Shown: piece after piece, positions 49,271 through 61,589 of the stretch | Position numbering within the stretch: position 1 is the first letter of the stretch | How the letters are laid out: each line of letters begins with the position of its first letter | Assembly (NCBI RefSeq): GCF_000247815.1 | Contig: NC_021681.1 | Coordinates: forward strand, 19,050,495 to 19,114,494 | Source of the DNA: Ficedula albicollis | Taxonomy: Eukaryota > Chordata > Aves > Passeriformes > Muscicapidae | Direction: 5' to 3' | Length of the DNA stretch: 64,000 nt | The notes under the pieces: model-generated | What the model was told of the DNA's origin: nothing | The model's input: only the letters and a program-made list of their open reading frames with translations | Database searches by the model: none | Translations under genes and position numbers: made by a program

Positions 49271-51765
49271 ATTCTCAGAATAATAATAAGTATGGACATG
49301 AAAACACCATTGTTTTTACTTGGAAATGAAGTAACTACATTTTAGCTGGGTGACTTTTTCAGTTCAGCACCACAGGCAAAAATAAATCTTATAAAAAGAA
49401 TGGACAATTACAGGGAAGATGAGACACAGGCTTTTGCTGTGGGTTCAGAAGTAGAAGAGCTGCTTCTCATAGTGCCTAAAGATAAAAGTACTGTAAAATA
49501 AAATTTTGAACTACAACTTGTTCCTTTAAAAAGGAATTGTTGCAGGGCTTTTCTACTTGATCTACAACTGATAAATATTTTTTTTGCTTGTAAAGTGCAA
49601 AACTGTTTAGGTAAGCTCTGTCAACATTACAATGAAATATTATACAAAATACACTGAAAAGATTTAATAGAGAGCAATGCAGGTACTAGACTCAAGCTAA
49701 GCATGGAAGGAATCATCCTTCCATCCTATGCAGCTTCCAGTTAGAAAACACAAACTTAGGTAATTTATCTTTACCTGCAAATAAATATTTCTAAAACATT
49801 GCACACCTGCAATTTTGTCTGGGCACTGTGATTATAATAAAAATGCATTTTCTCCTCAAGCTCTGCACATTTCATTGCACATCAGATCTTATAAGAACAG
49901 TATCACAGAACACACTTTAGAATCTAATTTTAAACTCCTGATAAAAGTAAAATTCACACAATTGTTCTCAGCACAGACATTCTAGGCCAAGTTTTCTGAA
50001 AAGTACAGATAATTAAAACTTTCCTGTATCATAGCCCAATAGAGTCACAGCTTTCTTGCCAAACTATGATATGAAACATTAATAGGGATTTGAATAACAA
50101 GTGCAACTCTTACTGTGTAACTCCTTAGCAGCAGATAAGACTAAATTAGTGTGAAGTGCTGACAAGTATGAAAGATTAAAACAAATATTTCTTGTAAATA
50201 TGCTAAATATATTTCCATTTTTTCATGTTCAGCCTGCAAAGCAAAAAATCCAATATATCACATATTTCAAAAATACTGAGTTTGAGACAGTTTAAATAAT
50301 TCAAGGTATTTTATGTAAAAACTGTAACAATTTTACTAAAGTTTCTGGTTCAAATGAGTCCAAGAATATCTCATTATAAATGGAGACAGTCCTGAAAAAG
50401 CAATCAAGCATGACTAAAAAGATCACTCTTTTACACAAAAAAATAGCCTTCTTATTTTACCCTTTGTTGGAAAGACATTTGGCCAGCCACAGGGGAAATA
50501 CATAATCTACTTTTATATTCAAATAATATATTTCAAAATTCTATGCATACAAGGACCTTAAAACAATTCTGGGTGGAATATATAAGACATGGGTTTATGT
50601 GATCCTAATAACTGAATTGCTGACATGGGCTGACAATTACTTGGGGGGCTTTTTTTGTTTGTTTCTGGTACTCTAAAGCATGTATACGAACAATTTGTCT
50701 GTTAGTTATTTCTAATGTGACTCTGAAGGAAAATACCAACAGACATTAAAATAAAGTATCTAGTGAGATCCTGGCTAGAAAAACAGAATAATTACTTATA
50801 AGGAGTATGCATATTTTCATGGAGATGATTATTATTACAGCTAACTCAATGCTGAAGCTGTTCTGATCAGAGCAGCATTCCACCAAAAATGTCACATATG
50901 AAAAATACATCTTTTTATCCAAAATATACAAACCTCATTTTTTATACATCCTCGTATTTGTTATGTTCATATAAGATATTCAAATAAAGAGTACTGATGG
51001 TGATTTGCTTTGAGGACTAATGTAACATCTTAATTTTTAAGGACAAAAACGTGTCAGTGCTTCTGGAGGAAAATTGCTTTTCAAGGCAATACTGCCAGGG
51101 AAGAGTCAGGGAGGAGAGATGCAATTGATGTTTTTCACTTTAAACAAGACGACTGTTATTCAGTTTCTCAATACCCAGGATTATGAAGATCAGAGTACTA
51201 TACACCCCAGAAGAGGGAAAGCTTAGAGCAATTACAGTTCCCTTCTAAGTACTGTAGCACTCACTGTGGGTTTTCAGCAAATAAGCAGTCTACACACATC
51301 TTTTTTGCTTCAGAACTGTGTGAGGTTCCTGCTCCTGAACCTCACAATTATAAAATGAAACAGGGAATTTAATTAATATAACATCACTGTTTCAGCCCTG
51401 AATTTTACCACTCATGAAGAGTTAAACTTTTCTGCTATTAGCTGGATATGTTCCCCACTCTGCCTTTGCTGAGGAGCAGTGATGTTACAATATCAGGGCA
51501 AAGGGCTGATGAGTGAAATGTCAGTGTGACTTGCACTTTCAAGCTTCCTCTGGGCTCTTTCAGCTTATACAGCAGAGGAGGATGAATATTTGTGCTAACT
51601 ACACATTTCAGTACAAAGAGCCCAATTCAGGGAAAAAAAAAATTCTCATCCCATTTATGGCGACTGTGCACTTTACAAAATACAATTCTAAATGGTTTAT
51701 TCATTCACGGGGAAGAGCCTCTACAACTGTTGTGCAAATAACCTGCCCCTTTGCAGGGTTTGCTG
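49271..51765. other. Non-coding AT-rich DNA, nothing recognised
   Basis: No gene, RNA or named repeat visible until the frame at 51,513-51,881 (122 codons, plus). That frame runs into an ancient repeat trace and has no recognised domain. Confidence 0.5.
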
Positions 51766-51833
51766 AGCCTGATCCAAAGCTCAGTGAAGGCAGGGAAGAA
51801 ACCCACATTGACTTCATCTCTTGGCTCTGGCCT
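51766..51833. repeat. Ancient palindromic interspersed repeat remnant
   Basis: CCTGATCCAAAGCTCAGTGAAGG and, after a 13-base gap, CATTGACTTCATCTCTTGG with GGCTCTGGCC form imperfect inverted arms. The wording matches the CTGATCCAAAGCCCATTGAAG / GACTTCAATGGGCTTTGG type of old repeat common in reptile genomes, as I recall it. I cannot give its database name. It overlaps the 122-codon frame and argues against that frame being a gene. Confidence 0.45.
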
Positions 51834-52139
51834 CCTTCATGTTTAAAAACCAAGGACTGTGTGACCAAGTTAGTGATGTAGAGTTGTACAGAAAACCACT
51901 ACTGAGGTTCAAACACCTGAGCCAAATCTGCAAATGGAGCATTGTCTGGACTTACAGGTCAGCATGAAGCTGAATAAAAATGACTTGGACAATTTGCAAT
52001 TAGATAATAGCTTTAAAATAGCACCTACTGGACTTACGAAGACAACTTTGTATGGATCACACTTACAATGTGCCATATTTTTTGTTTACTCTTTTTCTAC
52101 CCATGTATTTGACAAGTACTAAAAATTTCTCACAGCAGC
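51834..52139. other. Non-coding DNA, nothing recognised
   Basis: No gene or named repeat. A 62-codon frame at 51,934-52,122 has no domain. Confidence 0.5.
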
Positions 52140-52330
52140 TCGTAAAAAAGAGAACTGGTGTAGTTGTACCTCCATGGCAGTTAATAGCACAAGCAGCTAA
52201 TTAATGATGCACTTATGAGTGCAACCTGATATTCATGGAAATTACACAAGCAGTTGAGCCCATACTTGCTGCACATAAATACTTAACTGCTCAATGTGCT
52301 AAAAGTCTTATTCAAAGTTAAAAAATTGTA
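52140..52330. promoter_or_regulatory. Candidate enhancer with paired homeodomain sites
   Basis: GCAGTTAATAGC, GCTAATTAATGATGCA and GATATTCATGG lie within a complex, non-repetitive stretch. TTAATTAATGA-type words are typical of LIM- and paired-type homeodomain sites. No open frame. The call is inference from motifs. Confidence 0.33.
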
Positions 52331-53499
52331 ATGTCTAATTATTGCTGTAAGTTTGTGGACCTTCAGGACCTACAGATCCAATTCCTCTGTGAATGATGTA
52401 ATCATGAACCACATTCATGGCAAGCTAACTTCTACATTATTCCAAATATACCATATTGATGAGACAAGTTTTTATACAAATCTAGCCCAATTGATTATAT
52501 TATAATTAAAGAAAACAATTCTGACATTTATGTCTTAAGTCTATTTGAAAACTAAAGATGCATAAAACTGATTTTTATTACAATTAAAGAAGAGCTAGTT
52601 CAACCCATGTTATCCAAAGTGCTTGAGTTCAACCAGGATGTTTGATACAAATAATATAATTTGCAACTCTAATTCATTCCAAGATTTATCCTACTTCTAA
52701 AGTCCTGATCTAAAATCTTTCTAACATTACTCTTAGCACTAAAGAATTAGTGCAGAACTTCAAATTTGACATTAGATGCAATTGCTACAATGTCTGAACA
52801 CCCTGTCTGCAGGGTTAGTATTACAAGATGTTTAAGTTTGAACCTTTCTGGTGTCCAAAATTTGACTTCCCATCATCCCAAGAAGTACCAGAGAAACAAC
52901 TACTAGTTCTCCACTAAGAGCAGGAAAGAAAAGACAATCTCTTCACACAAAAAGAGAGGCTGTCTCAATTCTAGCTACTCGAAAACATACCTAAAATTGT
53001 ATCCTTATAAAATAAAGTATATTAAAAAAAATCCTTGCCAAAAAAACCTAAAGTTGATTGATTAATGCATCCATTGCAAAAAATATCATTTCTGTAATGT
53101 TATACTTGGCATATTGACTATCGTGTAGGTCTTGATCATTCAAGATTACCAAGAACCAGATATAAACAGCACCTGGATATACAATTCAAAAATACAATTC
53201 ATGGTCAAAATCCATGGAGTGACAAGAAATGAGACTGAAGAGGATACAGCTTCCTTGCCTCAGGGTAAGGCGATTCATTTTTATTAATAATGATACTTTT
53301 AATGTTTTATGGTAAACTGAAAGACTCCTTGGTCACCCAGTGACCTTGTGTCTCACTATCTTTTCCTATTTTTGTGTTAACTTAGACAAGAAACAGAAAT
53401 GAACACATCTTTTGGACAGAAACCCTCTCAGCCCTGCTGAGTCACATGGACTGAACTCATTGATTTGTCTCTGCTTAACATGCTGCATTACAAATGGGG
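52331..53499. other. Non-coding AT-rich DNA
   Basis: No gene recognised. A MAF/AP-1-like TGCTGAGTCAC word occurs near 53,437. Otherwise nothing. Confidence 0.55.
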
Positions 53500-53860
53500 T
53501 TTTATATTTTGTCATAGACTGGGGTAAGGACCATCTCCTGCCTCAGCATCCCGGGTGCTGGAGTTGATCCCTTTAACCACCAGTCTCTTATGGGGCTGCC
53601 TGGGCAGGTGAAAGCTCCAAGGGGTGTCAGTAGAGACCCAGCAGAGACCTTTTCTCCAAGAAGCTGCCCAGGGGAGAGGTCCCCGGATGCACCCACACAC
53701 CAGAGCTGAGCACAGCAAGGAGAGCCCAAACCCAGCAAGCAGCACTGTGCACAGCTGGTGATACCCCTGTCAGAGAGACAAACACCCAGAAGGGACCTGT
53801 CACACCATTCCATGGGACCTCTCACATACTGAGACAGGAAAAGGTGCAGATCTCTGCTGC
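53500..53860 (-). other. GC-richer block, possible LTR or retroelement fragment
   Basis: The G+C content jumps for about 350 bp, with a 151-codon minus-strand frame and a second overlapping frame of 77 codons. Neither translation shows a known domain; both are rich in C, G, L, S and P, as GC-rich DNA gives by chance. Read on the minus strand, the block ends with a TATA-like ATATAAAACCCC. An LTR or other retroelement insertion would fit the sharp composition change, but I cannot identify its ends or family. A non-coding exon is the alternative. Confidence 0.3.
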
Positions 53861-55413
53861 AAAATTGAGATCTGAGAGCTTTGGTGTCTATCTTCAGCTG
53901 CCTGATGCTTATTTTAATCACTGAATAGAAACAGAGATAACTTATCCAAAAAAGCATTTAATAATTATGAAATGAAGTGATGAAGTTAAAGACAATGAGC
54001 AATATGAAGAATGCAAGGGCATGCTTCACATATACAAACTTAGCACCACATTCTATTGATACAAAGCTATGTCTACACCTATAATGGCTTTATCTTGGAA
54101 ATTCTTGACTAATCTGGTATCAGTCTTTTTATTTTCTTCCTATTATATTTCTTTTAATACCAGTAATGCTGGACAGAACTGAAATAAAGATGAGTCACAT
54201 AAAGCCCTAATAATGTGCCCATGGCCTCCATGCCCAGTTCCCACAGATTCAGGGATTTGCATTTACAAGTAATTTCCCCAGACTCTGTTCTGCAGGGTTT
54301 TGGTTCTACAATGGTGATCTCTGCTGTCCCCTCCTGCAGCCTCTGGGATCTCCTACTCCTTGAGCCTGTAGCTCACAGGGGAAATTGCTGCCCCCCCATT
54401 CCTGGCCATAGGATTCACCTCACCCCATCCTCTGAAGGCAAATCAAAAAATTACAAAAAGAGGCAAAACTTTCAACAAACACTGTCACCTTCCTACTTTA
54501 CCCAACAGAAAGGGATGGACTAAAAATTTTTAAAGTCTACTAAATGTTTTAAATTCAGTTTCTCAACATATTTGGATTTTCCACCCCTTGAAAATTTTAT
54601 TTCAAAAACCCCAAACAGATCCAACACTATGGCTACGTGTAATTCTGAAAAAGCATTGAATATCCACACCGACGTGCAACTTTTCTTGCAACCACTAAAT
54701 GAGAAATAACTTATTTCCTCTGCTCTTTTCTGAGGCATAGACAAAGATGAAAATACACAAGTACTATTCCTTCTTCAATCTATCCATTGGGGATGCAATT
54801 CCCAACCAAAATCACACTCATTCCTGACAGAAAGCTGAGGAAACTGAGACCTGGATCCCCTGATTCCTCTGTGCTTGTCACAGGCATTTGTGGGCAGAGC
54901 TGTATGATCTCTGTTTGCAATTGCCATTGCTGGCAGTGTCTGAGAGCAGTTCAATTGGTACCCCATGGTTCAGAGCAGCCTCAGGATGATTTATTATCCA
55001 CAGTCCTAACAAAAAATGCACGAAACACAACCCAAACATTGCTGTTTAATTCTGTACTTGAACAAATCTCACATTTGTAGCAGTAAAACACCAAAAGGAA
55101 TACAACAATCCTTTCCTCTAGTTTTTTTTGTATATGAAATAATGCAAAAGGCTTCAATGTTATGCCACTGACACCAATTTCATGTCATGTTAATTCCTGT
55201 CTCAAATTTCAGAACATCACTCTCCAGTCCCAAGCATTGCATAGGGTTAGAGAAGGTCTAACCACATGCTTATCATCTTGTATGTTCCTTCAAGTAAAAT
55301 GATTCTGCAATTGGATCTGCCTTTTGTATTTTATAGTAGGTTATTTGGACATTATCAGTATTCTGCCTAATTTATAAATATAAAGCCAAAATGCCCACAA
55401 AAATGTCTGCTTA
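53861..55413. other. Non-coding DNA, nothing recognised
   Basis: Frames up to 102 codons (54,215-54,523, plus) have no domain. The patch at 54,200-54,430 is moderately GC-rich. Confidence 0.5.
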
Positions 55414-55494
55414 TATGTACTGACACAATGTTTGATGTGCTTCCGCTCCAGAGATATGTACTGACACAATGTTTGATGTGCTTCCACTCCAGAG
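55414..55494. repeat. Tandem duplication, 41-bp unit, two copies
   Basis: Copies starting TATGTACTGACACAATG at 55,414 and 55,455 differ at one position (TTCCGCTCC against TTCCACTCC), a CpG-to-CpA transition. Recent local duplication. Confidence 0.93.
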
Positions 55495-56886
55495 AAGAAA
55501 AGAATTGGATTTCAAAAATGTTATTTGTACTGTTGAGTGGTGAGCAAGGCTTCAGGCCAGTGCAGACAGATTGGAAAAATGTATTTACAAGGGGAAGTGC
55601 TTTTGGTTATCACTGCTGTGAAGTTTCCATAAGAAAAATCTGTGGGCAGATACTCTGTAGTATAAATACACATTATTAGTTTTTGCTGAAGGACAGCACT
55701 GAAAAAATTACCATGTAGAGTCTAGTTTTTTATTTTAGTTTTTTAGGGTTCATTGTCACACAGAGAGTAGCTTAACTGTCTGCTCCTCCACTAGGTGCAT
55801 TAGGCCACATTCCCAATAAAAAACTAAGAAAGTGTTAGCACTTTTCTGTATTTGCAATTGCAGGTAAGATTGTGATAAACTGAGTTGGAGTGTGAAAATT
55901 TTTCTTTAAAAATAAACAGACTCACTCACATTGTACTGCCTGTGCTGACTCATCCAGTTGACTTGGTATATTCTCCATATCAGCCTCATACCTTTTTAAA
56001 AATAAACAAACCAAAAATTAATGGGGGATCTTCTAGTTATGACTGGTTACGTTACCTTCTAGCAATAACACCTTCTACATTTTTAACATCTTTCACAGAA
56101 GGATCTCAAAGCAAGAGATTACAATTACACCTCATCCTTCCTAAGAAGCAGAGAAATTGGAGCAGCAGATGCTCTGCAACCTTGAGAAAAAAAATCTCTT
56201 TGCAGGTTATTTACAGAAAGCAGGGATGAAACATAAGGTTTGACCCTCTCTTTCCTTTCCCAAGAGTACAGCTACAGAGCCCTCTGATGAAGGAAGAAGG
56301 AACATTTCTCACAAATTTAGGATTTCTTCAGGTATTAGTGTTAGTTGGGAAAATCTCATTTCTTAACCCCTACATTATGGATAATTAATTCCTCTTTTCC
56401 TCCTCCCTAATTTTCCATCAGCACCACCCATTTAGTAACAGATAATTCTGTGCCTTTCTTCTTTTGACTACCATTGCTGCAATGCTGAAGAGAATGAGTG
56501 AGGGGAGGAGTAAAGTAGAGAGTCAGGAATGAAGAGGGAGGGTTTGTATGGGGGGAGAAAGAGATGAAGAACAAGCAGAGGTCAAAGCAAAGAAGAATGA
56601 AAACAGAAAAAAACAAAGAATAAAAATGCATGAGAAACAGAGAATAGTCTTACAAACTTCTGGGAGACTTGGAAATGTCCTGGAGAGATGACTCAAATGT
56701 CCCTTAATCTTTCTGTTACACATCACACCACGTATCCTTCACACCACCTACCCCCAGCAGGCTCAAGGAGCTTCAGGGTGGGACTATTTTGCCTCTGGGA
56801 TTGTAATTAAAAAAAACCCTGGACAGGACCCAGCACAGCTGAGCTCCAGTCACAATTTCAGGTCTCTGGATACAGTAATCTATACA
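55495..56886. other. Non-coding DNA, nothing recognised
   Basis: No domain in any frame. The 114-codon frame at 55,885-56,229 is basic and without a recognisable fold. A purine-rich patch lies at 56,480-56,640. Confidence 0.5.
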
Positions 56887-57058
56887 ATATCTATAATTCC
56901 TTTATAATTACAAGCATTTAATGCAAACATAAGCAGTCCAGCCTGAGTGGTCTGGGTGAAAGAGGACCAGTGATATTTATAATTCCTTTATAATTACAAG
57001 CATTTAATGAAAACATAAGCAGTCCAGCCTGAGTGCTCTGGGTGAAAGAGGACCAGTG
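56887..57058. repeat. Tandem duplication, 86-bp unit, two copies
   Basis: Copies start at 56,887 and 56,973 (ATAT then TATAATTCCTTTATAATTAC). They differ at about three positions. Each copy carries a TTATAATTAC homeodomain-type word. Recent local duplication. Confidence 0.93.
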
Positions 57059-58174
57059 ATATCTGTAAGAGAGCAGCGGCCAAGAGCTCTGCTCATACTC
57101 AACTCCTCTGTGAAGTTTTTCAGTCCCAAATGCAGCCTGAACCACTCTTCTCAGATGGAAATTACTAGAGGCACTCTGCAAAGACTACAGTATTTTTGTT
57201 TGTTTCTTAAATCAAATGAGATAAAGGCCCAACATTCTCATATCCAAGGGAAAAAAAACCAAAACAATCTTGCTGATATAAGCTTCTAAGAAGCTATAAG
57301 AAAGAGGGTGAATTTGTGACCAGAGAAAACATATGGACTAAGCCTTTTTTTTCTACTATTTGGCTTGCCACTCCTTGACTGAAGCATTAAGAAAAATATT
57401 ACAAGAGTGTCAGGCAATTTTCAGCCTTATTTATGCAAATTGACAAAAATCCCATCCAGTCAACAGTTCTACAGTTTATTCTAATTAAAAACCTAAATTT
57501 AATGCCTGATTTTCTGGCCATCTTGTGAAGCTGAACACCTTTGAATATTGGGCAATGAATATGTCTTATCAGGCTTGCAAGATCAATGGACATTAAAAAA
57601 ATCCTTTCTTATTCCACTCTGATTAAAGTGGAGATGGTCTGAATCAAGGATTGTATGTTCATGAAATAAAAACATGTAGTACTGATGCCTTCATTCCTGA
57701 CAGCTTGAGCTATGTGTGTCTTTGCTCTGATCCAGTACAGCCATTCTTCTGCTTTATCCTTTGGAGATTTATCTAAAAAATATCCCTGTGGACAGAGATG
57801 ATTTCTATAATATTGAATTGATCATTCCCTTCTGGTTTTAAAGAGGCATAGACAAATAGGGGGTTTGGAACTCTTCCTCAAAGAGGCTCAGAAATGTGTG
57901 TTAGTGACACACATTTTGATTTTGTCCATGCTCTGCACCAGGCTCATTGTAAAAGACTGCCATATATGTTCAAGCTATTCAGGATAGAACTTGACATGTG
58001 AGAGATCAAAGTCCCAAGCCTCTGGAGAACAGAGCCAGGCTCGCAGGTGGAGATGCTCATAGATCACACCTTCTGTGGATCAGCATGGAAGCAATGTGAA
58101 ACTCAAACTGATCAGTAAGCCCTGTATGCCTATAATTCAGTTTTGAAAAGGAAATTTAAAAGCCCTCACATTTT
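57059..58174. other. Non-coding DNA, nothing recognised
   Basis: No gene, RNA or named repeat visible. Confidence 0.55.
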
Positions 58175-58221
58175 AGAAGGATCACATCCCTTCCAACCCT
58201 AACTATTCTGTGATTCTATTC
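58175..58221 (+). mobile_element. CR1 LINE 3' fragment, sense
   Basis: CATCCCTTCCAACCCTAACT followed by ATTCTGTGATTCTATT is the classic avian CR1 3' end with its terminal octamer repeats. Only about 45 bp is recognisable; the rest is 5' truncated or diverged. It is in the opposite orientation to the copy at 28.5 kb. Confidence 0.88.
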
Positions 58222-59045
58222 AAAGGTCAGAATATAATATTTTGGGTAAGGTGCATGTTCAGCAGATGTAGATTAAAATGTTTATGTAACTTAAGAGGTA
58301 AAATGATCCTACCATTCCTCTCTTCGATTTTCCAGAATGCTCTAGCCAGCTTGACAGTTCCAGCCTTGTTCTGACTTATCAACAACCTCCTTTACAGCTG
58401 TTAAGTTTTGCATTCAATGTAGAGTATTTCTTGTCAGCAAAAAACAGTCTATCCTTGAACTAGCAAGGAAATTGATACCCTGTGGCATGATCCTGTGCAT
58501 TTTTTCTTTTGATCTCTGAACAGTCCAACCTTTTGTTTCACCATCTTCACAAAGCAGCTGTTTTCACTGCTCACTTTTTCCAGCTGATAGGAACCCACAG
58601 CAAGCAGACAATCTCCTCCTCCCACCCCTGCCCAGGAGGAATAAATGCAGGTTTAAATCTCCTGGTCAGTCTGCCTTGCTTTAGCACAAGAAGTCCCATT
58701 ACCCAGGCAGCTCCCAGTCCTCAAAACTCAACACACACAGAATTATGTTTTTTGCATATCAGATTTGACTAATATCTCTTTCAAAGTACACTGTAAACCA
58801 AAGAGCAAACCACAAAATATATGTAATGAAGCTAAACAAATACCTAACCAATTTTTTTTTTTTTGCTTCCAAAACTCTTCTGAGTCCAAATCTATTCTTG
58901 AACAACCAAAACACTTACTTTAAAAAGCAAGTCAACAAATAGCTTTTTTTTTTCTGTTTCAGATACAAAATTATCTGTAAAAAATAAATAAAATCACAGC
59001 ACTTAAAAAATAGAAGTCATAACTACAGGGTTTTTTTCCTTGGGA
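58222..59045. other. Non-coding AT-rich DNA with a T13 run
   Basis: A poly-T run lies at 58,852-58,864. No gene recognised. Confidence 0.55.
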
Positions 59046-59262
59046 AAGGGGAATTAAACTATTAAAGGACACCTTGTTAAGTAATTATATAGCAACATCA
59101 CTGTGCAATTAAATAGCCATCAGTCCCTGCAGCTGAGAAATTTCAGGTAATTATTCAAAGATAATTTAATAGGAGAATTACTGTATTCAAGAAAGCATTA
59201 GCTAGTAATCTACCTCAATTAAAGCAGCCAATTAATTTCAGCACCTTGATAATAGTTGCCTT
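59046..59262. promoter_or_regulatory. Candidate enhancer rich in homeodomain cores
   Basis: AGTAATTATATAG, GCAATTAAATAG, GGTAATTATTC, GATAATTTAATAG, CTCAATTAAAG and CCAATTAATTTC occur within about 215 bp, together with a CAGCTG E-box. No open frame or named repeat. The spacing and complexity resemble a vertebrate developmental enhancer, although AT-richness alone raises such counts. Confidence 0.38.
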
Positions 59263-60917
59263 CTGCAAAACTATCCTCCCCTACACACACATACAAATCC
59301 CAAATTTCAAAATAATGAATTCAGAAAAAGTGAATTTGGTGCATTTTAGCTTCCACAGACAGCAATTCGCTCCCAGAGAAGTTAGAAAGCTCGTATACAT
59401 CACGTTTTCAGTGCATATTACTCTTTCTGGTTTAGTGCTCAACTTCAGTTTCACTGTGACTACAGATGTACCCATGTGTTTGTGAGTTAGAATGGTGAGG
59501 GGTACAGAGGGAACCTGCACAAAAGCAGTAAATATTGGTGTAATCCTACCAAAACAGAACACCAAAAAATTTCAGTATAATAACTGAAAATGCATTTTAT
59601 TGTGATGAAATCTCTTCAGGGAATGATGGCCTCTCGCAGTGCACTGCCTGGTTTGCTACTGTACATACAGTGCAGACAGAAGTTATTAATCACACACAAG
59701 CAGATTTTGTGCAGAAGCAAAAGCCTGTGTGTACCACACAGCACTTGGGTACATAGCAAAATATTTTTTCAAGGTCAGTACACACTGCCAGTTCTTTGAT
59801 ATGAATATCAACAACTTGTACATCCTTCAACTTCATGCTTAAGAGTTTGCATTCCTTGAAGAGAGACAGCAGAAATACTGGACACAGGGAAGACAGACAG
59901 ATAATTTGCAGAAAGGCAAAAAGGGCAGTTTGGCATCCAGCACTTACATAACTTCAGTGGTTGCTGAGGTCCTAGATTCCTCACACTTCTTTAAAAATCA
60001 AAATGTATAACAGTCAAGGAATAGCTCCTTTTAAAATATCCTGTCATGCAGATATTCAGCGGCTTAATTACCATTTTCTGTCTCAACAAGGGCTGTATTG
60101 TGCTTTCTTTCACTTCCTATTTAGTTTGTCTTTAAATAGAAAAAAAATTATGGTTTTAAATAAAAAAACCTGATGTAATTCAGATTCTCATATATTCCTC
60201 ATATATCCTGGGGGTTCTCTTCCTTCCGCTTTAAACCATGGTGTTGGTGGTAGAATAAGTGTCCTTTTATCTAGGAGTTAATAATATGCATAAACAAATA
60301 CAAACCCAACCCTGGCAAGCCTGAATTTGGATTAATTTAAGAAAAAGATGGAACTGTATAGATGTTCAGTGAAATCATCCACTCTCTTTAACAGGAGGGA
60401 AAAAAAAAAAAAAAGTAAAACCATCCAAACACCACATCTGGAATAAATGGAATGTCTCAGAGCTATGGATCAGTAACAGAAATTTGTGACAAACATGTAC
60501 AGGAAATCTCTCGTTGAGATCAGTCCTTGTAGTCCTTAGAGCTGTTTCTTGTTAAACAGTTGCAAGCCACATAAAATCTTTCAGACTGGGGACCCTGCCT
60601 CAAATTTTTGTTTTGCTTCAGTGTTTATTACAACAGGTTTTCAGTGTTTCCCTTACTGGCTCATCAGTGGTAAGTTTCCATCTAGTTTCCATTTACTCAG
60701 CATTACCTGTTCCATTATCACTGTCCCAGAATTTAGAGAGGTATTCAGTAAGTCTTTGCTCATTGTGCAACTATTTTTAGCCCATTTTAAATATTAATAT
60801 TCTTCTATGAAATAAACATTGCAAAAAATTAAACGAGCTACTTCAAATGGTATAAAAATTTCCTCAAACTCATGACAGATTTGAATGTGTTGAATACATC
60901 TCTAAACTTTTACTTGT
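59263..60917. other. Non-coding AT-rich DNA, nothing recognised
   Basis: An A15 run lies at 60,400-60,414. Frames up to 94 codons show no domain. Confidence 0.55.
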
Positions 60918-60993
60918 AATAATCATATTTCAGCTTTTTGTTATCTCAAGTATCTTTTCAATAATCATATTTCAGCTTTTTGTTATCTCAAAT
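60918..60993. repeat. Tandem duplication, 42-bp unit, two copies
   Basis: AATAATCATATTTCAGC starts at 60,918 and 60,960. The first 32 bases of the unit are identical in both copies; the second copy then diverges. Confidence 0.9.
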
Positions 60994-61589
60994 ATATTGC
61001 TTAAGGCAATAGAGAAAGAAAAACTCTCCAAAAAACAACACACCACCTAAACCCAAACCACAGAGAGATCTATTATATATATCTGTATCTCAAAATCTGT
61101 GTATCATTCACCACAGTGATATTCAACAAGGTACTTCAGAACATATCAGTCTTAAATCACATTGATTAAAATGGGATTAATCATATATCTAAAGCCAGAC
61201 TCATCCTTAAGTGTCTTGCCTTAGAGGAAAACAAAGATAGGTATTTCACTGACCACTGGTTTTCTCACCTCCTCGTCTAGTGACAGATACAAGAGGCTGT
61301 ATTAGGCACCATTGGTGCAGGCTCTTAAGCCTTTGCAGGTGGTTGTGATCCCCGTGATGGAAAAATCTAATTTTTCTTCACTGTTGTAAAGAGGGTTGAG
61401 AAAGGATATAGCATCACAGAGATTAGGCAAGAGCCCTAAAAGGCTCCAAGGGCAGTCTGCAGTAGTGATGATCCGAACAGCAGGTAACTGGGGACCCCTG
61501 CTCCCCTTTTTCTTTTTCTTGTACAACATACAATGATATTTCATACCAAGCTGAACAAATATACACAAAAACTACCATATATTGATAGG
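60994..61589. other. Non-coding DNA next to the LINE fossil
   Basis: A minus-strand frame at 61,302-61,568 (88 codons) lies where sequence downstream of the reverse transcriptase would fall, but I cannot match it to any LINE segment. Nothing else recognised. Confidence 0.4.

Noticed and set aside
51513..51881. 122-codon plus-strand open frame as a gene
   Set aside because: Its 3' half overlaps an ancient palindromic repeat, there is no domain, and no splice context supports it.
7350..57440. Recurrent perfect octamers (ATTTGCAT / ATGCAAAT) near 7.35, 7.81, 25.5, 27.9, 34.9, 47.8 and 57.4 kb
   Set aside because: The count is only modestly above what AT-rich sequence of this length gives, so spacing and number alone carry little signal.
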